Of a stretch of DNA of 64,000 nucleotides, positions 12,166 through 22,813 are shown one piece after another. Positions within the stretch are counted from its first letter, which is position 1. The number at the start of each line of letters is the position of its first letter. The translations under genes and the position numbers were made by a program. The stretch is from assembly GCF_014633365.1 (NCBI RefSeq), contig NC_068347.1, positions 30,546,116-30,610,115 of the forward strand. The letters run 5' to 3'. The DNA is from Diospyros lotus (Eukaryota > Streptophyta > Magnoliopsida > Ericales > Ebenaceae). Under the pieces are notes generated by a model. It saw nothing but the letters and a program-made list of their open reading frames with translations. It did not search any database and had not been told where the DNA came from.

Positions 12166-14266
12166 CTAATCTGATCCTCTTTTCCTTTTTCCTTTCCCAT
12201 CAAAAATTGACTCTTTAATATCAACATTCCCAAAGTTTCTTGCTTTGTTAGAGGTTGGGCAAGAGTCGTTTGGGTACGCAACTTTGTCATCTGTAAAGAG
12301 ATTGTTTTTATAACTTAAACCTTATTGTTCCTATCATGGCTCGTCCTCAACAATGAATCTTTAATCTAAAGATCTAACCGCAAATTCTTCTAACTCATAA
12401 AAGTTAAATCTCAATAACCAAGCAGTTCTTTTTTTTTTTTTTTCAGTTACTTCTTAATCAACAGTGTTACAATACTGCTGCTTGCTATTAAGCAACTTTT
12501 AGACCAGTATGGAACATTTATCCTATGTTTGGAAATAGGACTTATTGAAGGAAGAACATGAAAGCTAAATAAATGCTATAATTTACAAAAACCTTGATTG
12601 CTAAAGACATGAACAATTTTTGCTAATAACACTGGAATTTCATTTCCTTTTCTGTTGAAAAATTCTAGTTCCAAATATAGACTAATGCCAAAAGGACATT
12701 CTTGAACACGGGAAAAAACCTTGATTGCTAAAGGCATGAACAATTTTTATCTGCAATTGGGAGAAAAGGCAGTAAGTATGAAGGCAAAAAGTGAAACATG
12801 CAGTTCCTTGATTCAGCAAAACTCTCAGAGGATATGTACCTTTGAGAGATTCCTCAAAGTTTCGTAGATGTAACATGAAACCAGAGTTCGGAGATGCTAG
12901 TGGTCGTTTACTTCTCACATGCTCCAGAGCTTCAGACAAGCTCATACCACGCCTCTTCATTAGATAAGCAACGACAATTGTCACGCTGCAAGGTAAAACA
13001 GGTAAAAATTGTCAAAGTTCACATGAAGCTCTGATTCAGCAATGTTCTACAAATTTAAACTGGCAAGATAGAAAGAAAAAAAAAAGAATATTTCCTAAAG
13101 CCATCTTTCTACAGTTATTTTTGGACTTCTAAAGCCACTGGAAGAATGCAAGGGGAAGAAAAGATGTGAAAGTTGAAAAGATGGAGCAGAAGATGGAGGT
13201 TGCTTGTTGCAATCGCTAATAACACTGCAGAAGAATCATAGACTACCATTCCATATTATAATCCTGAATTTAATTTGCCGGTGGCCAATTGACATCTTAT
13301 GATTTTACTTCACTGGGTAATATGCAATGCAAATAGAGTAATAAGCTCACCTTCTGGATCTTCCAACAAAGCAATGAACCAACACAGCACCGCCCATCCT
13401 TTTAGCTTCGTCAATGAAATTGAAACAGTCATCAAAATACTGTGCTATATTTACGTCTTCTCTGTCCGCGACTACCTCATCCACAAATAATGTCATTGAG
13501 TATCAATGCTTCAGCCACAGAAGCTCAATATGATTTCAAATGTCAAATTGCATAACATCTATAATATGAAATCATCTGTCTAGAACAAGACAAACTTTGA
13601 ATAGGCAGTAATGAGAAAATAACACTTGGCCAGCATGAAGAACAATATGAAAACATTCCTAGGTAAAATTGAGGAAGACACTACACGGTGATAACTTGAA
13701 TATAAAATTGAGTAATGAGGAAAATAATACTTGGACAGAGTGAAGAACAATCAGAAAACATTCTTAGGTAAAATTGAGTAAGAGACCACACGGAAAACTT
13801 GAACATAAGAGACAGACAGCTTAACGAATTACAGATATGGGAAAAGGGAAATAAACATCCTAGAAAAAGGTAATGGTAACCCAAGAAGTCTTACTGTTAA
13901 TTATCTTGTACACAAAGTCATTTGGATGGGTGGGTGCCAATGAACTGGCGACAGTCAAAATGTGAGTCACATTCAAGCTTTTCAGTGTACTTTTGTTATT
14001 TGCAGCTCCAACAGAACCCAAATATAGACCCTGAGAATGCAAGAACAATGGACATGATTATCCTGACATGCAAACACCACCTTAGCAGAAAAAAAATAAA
14101 AAAGGAAACAAATTGAAATGCAAATAAAGGACTAAACAATAAATTAAAACACATTTACTTCTTCAATTTGGCATGGAAAGACATCATCTCTGCTGCATCT
14201 AGCTGCATATATAGCTCGCCCAAGAGCTGCTATCCGTTTCCTATAAATCTGATCGATCTGATCCAT
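12166..14266 (-). CDS. Dual-specificity protein phosphatase (DsPTP1-like)
   Basis: Five minus-strand coding exons fit by splice signals and phase: 14266-14159, 14030-13895, 13471-13351, 12985-12840 and 12290-12166 (211 residues). Exon 1 gives MDQIDQIYRK and ends PCQIEE; exon 2 starts GLYLGSVGAANN and holds THILTVASS; exon 3 carries ADREDVN (candidate general-acid Asp) and the catalytic loop HCFVGRSR; exon 4 completes RS and adds VTIVVAYLMKRRGMS and RPLASPNSGF. Catalytic Cys is residue 115 in HCxxGxxRS. Family knowledge: these cytosolic or nuclear enzymes remove phosphate from Tyr and Ser/Thr and act on MAP kinases. The first four exons are secure. Exon 5 (41-codon Lys-rich tail ending at TAG 12166-12168) rests only on the TTTACAG acceptor and matching phase. 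If it is wrong, the protein ends shortly after exon 4. Introns contain local tandem duplications (12595-12760, 13610-13800). Confidence 0.85.
13610..13810. repeat. Tandem duplication in phosphatase intron
   Basis: A segment containing AGTAATGAGAAAATAACACT and AAAACATTCCTAGGTAAAAT is repeated about 120 bp later with small changes, in the intron between coding exons 2 and 3. A second similar duplication (ACCTTGATTGCTAAAG, offset about 127 bp) lies near 12592 and 12718 in the last intron. Confidence 0.65.
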
Positions 14267-14909
14267 TGTTGCCAAGGAAAAATACCCTTCTTCAGTCTCT
14301 TTTACACTTTTTTACTCCCGCAAGTCAGTCCCAGAACACCCAGATTTTTCAGGACTTCCCACAATTCAGAAACTTCCTGAAACATCAAATTTACTTATAA
14401 TCAGGTTCCTGCCCCCTAAAGACAACTGAATTGTGCAGGCAACCAAAGGTTTCCAAGTACATCACACATGAGAAGTTACCATATTATACACAGACGCATC
14501 AGACCACCATCATGTTTCAACTTATTACTACTTCATGCAACAATTTGCCAGTGATCACAATGACTAAATCAAATATAGAAGAGAAAACAAGCTTTTTCAG
14601 GTTAAAATTAATTTTCATTAGTCTAGTTTAGTCACATGGAAGAAATTACTTTAATATATCCACCCATTTACAAAGACACCTAGAAAGATATAATTCGAGT
14701 AACTTAGCAATTTTTCCAAGCCTCATGCATGTTCAGTGGCACAAGGACAGTATAAAGTAGTTAAATCTAGACACGGGTTGGGAGCGTCACTTTTCTTTGG
14801 AGAAAAACCACAAAAATGGAACCTTTTTTTCTCTTTCACATGCTACCATTTTGATATTCACATTCTGCTTTCTTGTCCATCCATTCTTGTGAGAAGCAAG
14901 GAATTACAA
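14267..14909. other. Upstream or 5' intronic DNA of the phosphatase gene
   Basis: No further coding exon recognised. The sequence directly precedes the phosphatase start codon on the minus strand, so it holds 5' leader, promoter or intron. It ends at the TSD of the solo LTR beginning at 14910. Confidence 0.5.
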
Positions 14910-15304
14910 TGTCACAATCCTAGGGTTAGTGATAGGTTAAAAGAGGAATTGGGGAAGAAATCAAAATTGAAGGAAGGGAGAAATCAATAGAAAGAGGGAG
15001 AGATATTAAGAGGAAAGGGGAGAGAAATAGTAGAGAGAAACAAGAGGGAGAATGGAGAGAGACGTAGAGGGAAATCAGATTTAAGAATTCATTCAATTCA
15101 AGCATATGCCCTTCCTACAGTTGAGGCAATATATATAGCCTCATTTAGCTACCAAACAAAGCTCTCTAACCACCTAAGCTACAAGACAAAAAGGAAAAAT
15201 AACAGAATAACAATACACGTGTTGTAACCGAATTAGAAAAATACCCCCTAACTGTAATTGTAACTCAATACAGCTTTGCCCCTATAATACCGAAGGTCGT
15301 GACA
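14910..15304 (-). mobile_element. Solo LTR, related to element C
   Basis: A 395-bp unit starts TGTCACAATCC and ends GGTCGTGACA, flanked by perfect 5-bp direct repeats TACAA (14905-14909 and 15305-15309). It shares the layout of element C's LTR: purine-rich centre, GAATTCATTC block and a TACAGCTTT block. No internal region follows, so it is a solo LTR left by recombination. Minus orientation is inferred from its similarity to C. Confidence 0.85.
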
Positions 15305-15494
15305 TACAAAAAGACCAGCATAGAAGTTTTACTGCTGCATCATCAAACTGAACAAGTTTTCTTAATGTTGTTGAAAGAAGTTCAGATATAAACTCGGAAA
15401 GGTGTTACTGGAGCAAAAGCAATAAAGCAAAAGAAAAAATCACATATTGGTTTTTGGAAAATCATATATACATCCCATTTATTCAGAATGATGA

Positions 15495-15718
15495 TGTCAC
15501 GTTCCTAGGGGCAGGGCATTAATTGTGTTTTTTCTCTAATGCTTGTACTTAGTTGTCAAAGCGGTTGTGCTTTACCGGATTGGACATTCCAAATAGATGT
15601 ATTACTGGGCGATAAATAAGCCATAGCTAGAGGTCAAAAATCATCGTGTGAATGAAGTGAATCCTTTCCCTCCACTTTTCTGTTCTCTCTCTCTCTCACA
15701 TTCTCCCTTGCTGTTTCC
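15495..15718 (+). repeat. Element A 5' LTR, first part
   Basis: Matches 23730-23950 of the 3' LTR (TGTCACGTTCCTAGGGGC start, GCTTTACCGGATTG, AAATAAGCCATAGCTAGAGG). The LTR continues at 19956 after the insertion of B and C. Confidence 0.88.
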
Positions 15719-16014
15719 TGTCAGGACCCTATTCATAACTTATGTTTCCTTATAAGATAGAACAAAAAATTGAGGAAGAAATAGCAAGAATTGAGGGAAT
15801 AGACTGAAATTAATAGACTGAAATTAGGGAGAACTAAAAGAAATGAGGAAAAAATCGGAGAGAATGGGGGACAAAAATAGACAAAACTTGAGGGAGAATA
15901 AAGAGAATTCAATAAACTTGATAATTCATATATTGATATCCTCAGCCATGAGGGTTATGGCTATATATATAAGCAACCCACGATTCTATAAAGCAATTAC
16001 CACTACTCCACTAC

Positions 16015-16353
16015 TGTCACGACCCTAGGGTTTAGCTAGGGTCTAGGAAGGAAATGAGAGGAATTTGGAAGAGGAACAGAGAAGAAATTGGAGGGAGATA
16101 TATTGCAGAAATCAGAGAAATGAGGGAGAGCAAGGAAAGAATCATAGAGAGAAAATAGGGAAGGAAAACATGAATTCATTCTATTCTTTTAGCATACCTT
16201 TCTCTACATACTATGGCCTATTTATAGGCTGTTCAACTAGAAGTAGAGTCTAGGAACAGCACCATGTGCACTACAATAGAACTAATAGCATTTCCTAACC
16301 AACAATGTAACCAATTACAGCTTTAACCCTAAAATAACCCAAGGGTCGTGACA
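16015..16353 (-). repeat. Element C 3' LTR
   Basis: Nearly identical to 19470-19808. It carries the AATTCATTCTATTC block, a TATA-like box on the minus strand and the inverted-terminal GTCACGACCC / GGGTCGTGAC ends. Confidence 0.92.
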
Positions 16354-16415
16354 ATTCCCCCTCCTTGAAAAGTTTCTTGTCCCCAAGAACTTATTACAAC
16401 CTAGCCGGTGTTACT

Positions 16416-17417
16416 TCATCCAATGCCTCTCTTTACCAATTGGTTCCTTCTTCGTCTTTTCTTGTTCTTCTCTAGTATTTCTCGTTGCTGTTGCTTTCTC
16501 TTTTCCTCTTTCTCAACAATAACAGTATTATGACCTGCTGCAACACCAATCTCAGCCATTGACTTCTTCCTTGTTGCCATTAAAAATGGTTTTGAATGAG
16601 CTGTCAGTCCTGCAACCCTATCTTTTCCAATCATGGAGATAATTGCAAACCTCTCTATGTGCAAAAATCTGTATAATACTTCCAATTCTTCTGGCTGCAA
16701 TGTCACCTTTGTCTTGTCTTGTGTGCCCATGCCAATGACATTTGTATGAGATGTTCCAAGCAAGTTGCCCGGTACAATCCTCTCTTCTTCCACCTCCTCT
16801 TCTTCCTCCAGATCACCCCAACGTTTGGTCTTATTAACTGATTTTTCCTCATAGTTGGGCTGGTCTTGTCGCAGAACCCTAGAAACATCACTATCGAGCA
16901 AACTACCATATTCATCAGCAAGAGGTTTGCCCCAACCTCCTACTTGCTGATTGCTGAAGTATACCCTAGGCACACTTTCAGCAAGTATTTCCTCCTGTAA
17001 AACCTCAGCTGAATGTACATCATCTTCCTTTTCCACTGCTACTTTATCAGCTTCTTGCACTACCTGATTAGCAGTCTTAGAAGCTCCATTAATAGCATAG
17101 GTTTTGGTCCTTTCTCCAAACCAGTTACACAAGTCAATTACAAACTGTGGCTAGCTCCATTCTACCCTTCCCCAGCTCCAATTCTGAAACCAAACGCTTG
17201 GAATTCCACTCAAATTAGTTGCAGCCATTTTTACCTTCTCCTTTTCAGCTACTCGGTGTTGGTAGAACACCCGTTCACATTGCCGGATCCACCATTTTGG
17301 CCTATCCCTGTCAAACACCGGAATAGCCAATGGAGCAAGAGTGGGCAAATCGGCATTTGGAACTGAAGTCGACAAAATCCGATTAGCAGTCTGAAATTTA
17401 TGTGAACACATGATCAA
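16416..17417 (-). pseudogene. Gag fragment joined in frame to an SF3B2-like (SAP145) fragment
   Basis: One minus-strand frame runs from 17417 to 16416, broken by a single TAG at 17151-17153. Upstream of the stop is a gag motif (PVFDRDRPKWWIRQCERVF) like that in element A. Downstream, at about 16674-16940, are words typical of the splicing factor SF3b subunit 2: GGWGKP, DEYG, QDQPNYEE, KTKRWGDLEEEEE, GNLLGTSHT, GTQDK and LQPEELEVL. Family knowledge: SF3B2 is a U2 snRNP protein with exactly this order near its C-terminus. The pieces lie side by side without introns, as expected for capture from mRNA. The last 80 residues (Lys/Arg-rich) are less certain; VEKEEKRKQQ may be the SF3B2 tail. A functional product is unlikely as it stands. 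Confidence 0.75.
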
Positions 17418-19454
17418 AAATCGTCCAGCTGCCTACAAAGGTCCTTAACTTCCTTTGTTGCATCAATTAGTCCTTCGGCCATCTCCTCAATTCAATTCTT
17501 TGAAATTGCACCCTGTAACAGCCTTTAAGGATCAGCCTCTAAGGATCCCTTCAGTAACTCCTCCTTGTATTAAAATTCAGCAATCCTTAATCCCCGATGC
17601 AGGAGCAGCCTCCAAAGTCCAGCTGTTGCTGAACAGCCTCCAATAATCGCCTGATCCGAAATGCAGCTGTGACAATCACTCGGCTCCCTGAGTCTCCTTC
17701 AAAATCAGATAGGAATCGCTGTAGATCAGCAATCGCCCGCCTCTGTAATAACTTCCAAAGACCACAAGCTGCTTCGGGAAAATATCAATTCCCTTCTTAC
17801 CACTTCCGACCACAGCTTCCTACTTTCCTCAACCTCAATTCAGCTATGGTTGATCTCCAGGTTGCCCAATCGAATTTGCCTAACCGTTTGGTGTTAGGAC
17901 AAATCAATGCGGCAGCCACAGCATGCACCTAAAGCTGGGTTTCTCTTTCTGGATCCCGCGCTGCTTGGCCTTGCTGCCTTCTGATCACAAACAACAACAC
18001 AACATGCGTACTGGTCTGTTACTTAACCATACAGAATCAAATCACCTTCAGATCAAGTGAGCAGCCGAAAGTTGATCGCAATAGCCAATAGTGACTTCCC
18101 CTCCAGGTAGAATCGGTGTCTTTGTCTCTCAATTCAGTTAATCCGACCGATCTCAAGCAATAAATTGGAGCAGCTCACTAAGCAATGACTCCCGATTGAC
18201 AAAGAGGCTTCCGAATCGATTGCTAGCTTCCTTCGGTCAATCAGATTCAATAATCGCCCCAACCCATGCCCAATCACCGTCCAATTTGCTCCAGAATTTC
18301 CCAGAGTTTGCTGCTTCTTGAATCTCTTTCCGTAACTTGTTCGATTCCACACCCAATCACCAACCAAGCTCCGTAACCACCGAAATTCCTTGTCTTTGCC
18401 TTGGCTCAAATCGCAGAACTCCACTTCCAGATTACAGCTAAGATCAAGGTCGGTTGCGTTAGATTCCTCTTTGAGGAACGTCGCCTCCAATTTCCAGTCA
18501 GATTAGATTACGAAACCAGCTCCGCCTACGCAATTCAAATCGAAGTTCGCGGCCGAACGTCCTCCTCTTGCTTCGCCTCCCAAGATTGACCGATAGTTGC
18601 TTGCTCGCCTAGTTACATTTGGCCCTTGGTTCCTTCGGAATCGGATCGGAAATGTTGGCCGATGTGATCTGTTGAAGCTCTTCGAGAGTTCGACTATATC
18701 ACTGGAAATTCACGGCTAAGGATTGATCGGCCTTCTTCGCCTTCAGTTCCGAGCCCACACTCACCTCCTCGTGCGTCGGAATTGCCTAGCCAAGTCGCCT
18801 TCAAATCTCGAACTAGAATTACAGCCAATAGTCGATCGGAATTCACCAGCGGATCTCGAATCAATCCTTGTTTCCTTCCTACTTAGATCTAAAATGCAGA
18901 CAAAATCGCTGCTCGAACTCGCCTAAACTATCTGTTTTCGTAATCGCCCAAGCCTGCATCAACTTCCAACCACCCCACCCTGAACTACCTTCAGATTCTC
19001 TCGGAGTCACTGTCGGAACTCACCTAGTTGCTTTGCTTCGTCTCCAATTCCGAGCCGAAATTGCTTTGCTCGGTCTCGCCACTTGCAACTGATCTATAAT
19101 CGACCGCCTTCCTTATTCACTGTAATCTCAATCGAAATCATTGGGGTTCCGCGCCTTCAAATCCACCAAAAGTTACTCGAAGGACTCGCCTGGTCTGCTT
19201 CCACGCTTTGTCTCTTCCAGTCACGTTCCTTGTTGTCAAGAGTCCTTCCAGTACGCTTTCAATTTCCGTATCGTCCGAACAACAACGTTCGCTTCAATTT
19301 CCGAATCATTGGAACAACGACGTTCAATTTCGAATCATCACTGGACTCGAAGTGATTCATCGATCGCCTTCTGCCATTCCGAACACCTTCTGGCGCGCTT
19401 CAATTAAACAGATCAACACGCGACCTGACGTCGGAATCACAGCCGAGGACGACC
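17418..19454 (-). other. Element C leader region
   Basis: About 2 kb between the primer binding site and gag on the minus strand. It has a moderate GC content unlike the surrounding AT-rich DNA, with recurrent short words such as CGGAATTC, GATCGCC and AATTCAG. Open frames on both strands are short and show no domain. It may be a long retroelement leader or unrecognised captured sequence. Confidence 0.5.
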
Positions 19455-19469
19455 GGCTCTGATACCAAA

Positions 19470-19808
19470 TGTCACGACCCTAGGGTTTAGCTAGGGTCTA
19501 GGAAGGAAATGAGAGGAATTTGGAAGAGGAATGGAGAAGAAATTTGAGGGAGATATATTGCAGAAATCAGAGAAATGAGGGAGAGCAAGGAAAGAATCAT
19601 AGAGAGAAAATAGGGAGGGAAAACATGAATTCATTCTATTCTTTTAGCATATCTTTCTCTACATACTATGGCCTATTTATAGGCTGTTCAACTAGAAGTA
19701 GAGTCTAGGAACAGCACCATGTGCACTACAACAGAACTAATAGCATTTCCTAACCAACAATGTAACCAATTACAGCTTTAACCCTAAAATAATCCAAGGG
19801 TCGTGACA
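19470..19808 (-). repeat. Element C 5' LTR
   Basis: The copy next to the primer binding site on the minus strand; near-identical to 16015-16353. The low divergence implies recent insertion compared with the host elements A and B. Confidence 0.92.
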
Positions 19809-20047
19809 ACTACTAGTAACAGCTCCTTAATTACTACATAACCTTCGAAATCACTCCATAACTAAGAATAATAAGATAATAAAAGTAAGAACTAACTACT
19901 TTTGCAAAATAAGTAAAAATAGAAATAAAAATAACAAGTTGGTCGTGACATTTCCCTCCCTTTCAGTCTGAACTCTCCCTTCCAAAATTCTCTCTACTTC
20001 CCAATTCTACCTAAAAGACCCCTTGTCAAATCCGAGGATCTAACAAT

Positions 20048-20058
20048 TGGTATCAGAG
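20048..20058 (+). other. Element A primer binding site
   Basis: TGGTATCAGAG, complementary to the 3' end of plant initiator methionine tRNA, lies two bases after the 5' LTR end. Confidence 0.85.
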
Positions 20059-21022
20059 GGAGGCTGTTCCCAGCCTTGCAATGAAGTAGAGTTCGACGAA
20101 TTGTAGCAATCCACAACAATCGACTTGGAATCATGGATTGCTAATCCACAACGGGTGACGACACGAATCGACGATTGATTGCATAACTAAGCGAGAGCAA
20201 TAGGCATTCCCAAAAGCAAAGGTAGAATTGATTGAACAACTAAGTTGATCAATTACAGATGGTGTGAGCTTTAGGAGGAGCGAGGTGACACTAGAGGCGA
20301 TTCTTATCGAGCAAACCAGAGCCAAGTGATCCTGGCCATCTAATTTCGATTGAGTCAATGGTGAGCAACAAATCCAAACGATTAGAGCTCAACGCAATTG
20401 CGGTTGAATACCTCCACTAATCAGATTTGGTGAATTGAATGATTGTGGAAGGAACTAGAATGAAGCAGCTGGAAACTCAATTGGATGCGTTGGAGATAGG
20501 CTTTTCAACAAAATCAAGAACTGGAGGAGAGATTGGAGACGATGAAACTCGGTCTATTCCAGACTCGAGAAGGTGAGTTGAGGCAGAGCCGAGACAATGA
20601 CAGTGGAGAGAAATATGAGAGAAGACTTATCTAGTCTCAAAGAAGAATTCTCTGATTTTAGTCAACAAGTCATAGAAGAATTCTTTGGTCTTGGTTAGCA
20701 ACTTACACTGTCTTAAGCATGTTCTCTAGAATGCCTAACGCGAGCTTGTAGATGAACTTCCCGCCAAGGACCAACATAGCTCTGATTCTTGCTAGATTGA
20801 GAGGTAGACAACGTACTCTTGATCCTATAGAAACGGAGGAGTGGCTGGAGTTAGTGTCGGAATCGTCAACATGAGGAGCCTAAGCAAATCCATACCATAC
20901 TCCAATGTCGTGATTGGACATTCCAGTATTCAAAGGAGACAAACCAAGATGGTGGATACGTCAATGTGAACGATTTTTCTACCATTATAGAGTGGCGGAA
21001 GGACAGAAGGTGAATTTGGCAA

Positions 21023-21416
21023 TCACGACCCCCAGAATAAGGAAGATATTTTCTTATTTTTATTTTCAGTTGTTATGGAGTAGTAGGGAGGTAGTGGAGT
21101 GATTTAGGAGCAGTTATTGGTAGTGGAGGATATGGTAACTACCACAAATAACTGTTGGTTAGATTTCTATATAAACCTGTAACCTCACAATGCAGATCAT
21201 GTTATGAGTTATTAAGAATTTATTGAATTCTCTTGTTTCCCCCTATTGTTATCTCTGATTACCCCCCCAATTATGCCAAATTTCTCCCAGTTTTTCCCTT
21301 ACTTTCTGTCAAGTCTCCCTAATTTTAGTTTGTTCCCCCCTCAATTCTTGTTATTTCTCCCTCAATTTCCAATTCTACCTTATAAGGAAACATCAGTTAG
21401 GACTAGGGTCCTGACA
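21023..21416 (+). repeat. Element D 5' LTR
   Basis: 394 bp, followed directly by the primer binding site. Aligns with 22369-22813 apart from the (TA)n and adjacent insertion in the right copy. Confidence 0.85.
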
Positions 21417-21507
21417 TTTGGTATCAGAGTAGTAATTTCTCTACCTCAAATCTAGCTCTTTTTGGATTCTCTCCATGGTTGAAGGTTAGCAGACGCTCGG
21501 AGCTTCT

Positions 21508-22260
21508 ATGGATAGATTTGAAAGGAAATTGGATGAACTCATGATCTTGATGGCAAAAAGGTATCGGGTTAGTCTTCTAGCAAAATTACTTTCTACGGAG
21601 TATTTTGATTCTAGTATCCAACAAAATACTCCAGGTCTTGTGACAGTGGGTGAACCATTCCAGCTAGGACATGAATTGATTCCTAGAACTCCGCAAGTCA
21701 ACTTGCAGGAGGATTTTTTGTTAGAGAAGGAACAAGTTCTGGAAGACAATGAGTGTCCATGGGAAGAAGATGAACAACCAGCCAAAGCTATACAAGGGTT
21801 CAAGGTATCTATGGGCTGCAACACTGATATGGGCTATGAAAGCTTGAATTGCTTGGGTGCAATTTGGCATCTAGAATGTTTCAGATGCTATGCTTGCAAT
21901 CAACCAATTTGCAATGAGGAGTTTTCTATGCTGGAGACTGATTCTTATTATAAGACTTGCTATATGGAGCTCCATCACCCAAAATGCGATGTCTGCAAGC
22001 ATTTCTTACCAACAAATGTTGCAAGGTTAATTGAATATAGAGAGCATCCTATTTGGATCCTGAAGCACTACCCTTTTCATGAATTCAATGGGACTCCCCG
22101 TTGTTGCAGCTGTGAGTGAATTGAACCTAGGGAAACATGATTTATGCCCTAGAAGATGGTCGGAAGTTCTGCCTAGAGTGTATGGACTTGGCCATAATGG
22201 AAACTCATGAAAGTCAACCCCTTCATTTTGATCTGCAAGAAATTCATGAAGAAATTGAAT
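21508..22260 (+). pseudogene. Captured DA1/DAR-type UIM-LIM segment inside element D
   Basis: An open frame from ATG 21508 to TGA 22117-22119 (203 residues) begins with a short coiled head (MDRFERKLDELM) and then matches the DA1/DAR family. Matches include a UIM-like EEDEQPAKAIQ (residues 87-97), LIM words NCLGAIWHLECFRC, ACNQPI and EEFSM, and a second LIM-like finger HHPKCDVCKHFLPTN, LIEYREHP and GTPRCCSCE. Most zinc ligands remain, but the first LIM Cys is missing (VSMGC where the family has CxxC). After the TGA, homology continues to about 22260 (EDGRKFCLEC, QPLHFDLQE) after another in-frame stop and a frame change. Family knowledge: DA1 is a ubiquitin-activated peptidase limiting organ size. 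The peptidase domain is absent. The exons are joined without introns, implying an mRNA source. Confidence 0.82.
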
Positions 22261-22368
22261 TGGAGGAAGGGATGGTAGAAGAAAAAGATGGTGCAAGAAT
22301 TGGATGAAAAAGGTGTAGCTAGTGACCATGATTTCTTGGGGACAAGAAATCTTTTAAGAGGGAGGGAA

Positions 22369-22813
22369 TGTCACGACCCTAAGAATTAGGAAGATATTTT
22401 CTTATTTTTATTTTCAGTTGTTAGATATATATATATATATATATTTATTTAGTGTTTATTTACAATTATGTTCTAGGAATTACAGTCATGGAGTAGTGGG
22501 GAGGTAGTGGAGGACATGATAATTGCCACAAATAACTATTGGTTAACTTTCTATATAAACCTGTAACCTCGCAGTGCAGATCATGTTATGAGTTATCAAG
22601 AATTTATTGAATTCTCTCATTTCCCCCCTATTGTTCTCTCTTATTCCCCCCTCAATTCTGCCAGATTTCTCCCCCATTTCTCCTAATTTTCCCCCTACTT
22701 TCTATCAGTCTTCCTAATTTCATTATGTTCCCCCCCCTCAATTCTTGTTATTTCTCCCTTAATATCCAATTCTACCTTCTAAGGAAACATCAATTAAGAC
22801 TAGGGTTCTAACA
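22369..22813 (+). repeat. Element D 3' LTR
   Basis: 445 bp, starts TGTCACGACCC and ends CTAACA. Contains a (TA)n run at about 22425-22444 absent from the 5' copy. Confidence 0.85.

Larger units (their letters stand above)
16015..19808 (-). mobile_element. LTR retrotransposon C with captured SF3B2 fragment
   Basis: Two 339-bp LTRs (16015-16353 and 19470-19808) differ at only a few positions and start TGTCACGACCC and end GGGTCGTGACA. Perfect 5-bp TSDs ACTAC flank it (16010-16014, 19809-19813). On the minus strand the right LTR is 5': the iMet primer binding site (TGGTATCAGAGCC, complement of 19455-19467) lies next to it, and a purine tract (AAGGAGGGGGAAT) lies next to the left LTR. A TATA-like CTATAAATAGG sits in each LTR on the minus strand. 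The 3.1-kb interior has a leader of about 2 kb with no recognised protein, then a gag/SF3B2 frame. No pol is seen. Confidence 0.92.
15719..19950 (-). mobile_element. Solo LTR B (element D family, minus), split by element C
   Basis: Starts TGTCAGGACCC and ends GGTCGTGACA, with perfect 5-bp TSDs TTTCC (15714-15718, 19951-19955) inside element A's 5' LTR. Removing C leaves about 433 bp. Its start is the reverse complement of element D's LTR end (ATGTTTCCTTATAAG block, GAATTCAATAAA block), so B is a solo LTR of the D family in minus orientation. Confidence 0.85.
21023..22813 (+). mobile_element. Short LTR retrotransposon D carrying a DA1-like LIM segment
   Basis: LTRs at 21023-21416 and 22369-22813 share ATTAGGAAGATATTTTCTTA-like starts, a CTATATAAACCTGTAACCTC promoter-like block and AAGGAAACATCA-like ends. 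The right LTR is longer because of a (TA)n expansion. The left LTR lacks its first two bases (TG). The primer binding site TGGTATCAGAG is at 21419-21429 and the purine tract (AAGAGGGAGGGAA) precedes the right LTR at 22356-22368. Flanks GGCAA and AGCAA fit a 5-bp TSD with one change. The interior is only 952 bp and has no pol and no clear gag core. It interrupts element A's gag, so it is younger than A. Confidence 0.85.

Noticed and set aside
20131..20358. Minus-strand 75-codon ORF in element A
   Set aside because: Opposite to the gag direction, no domain, shadow of the leader sequence.
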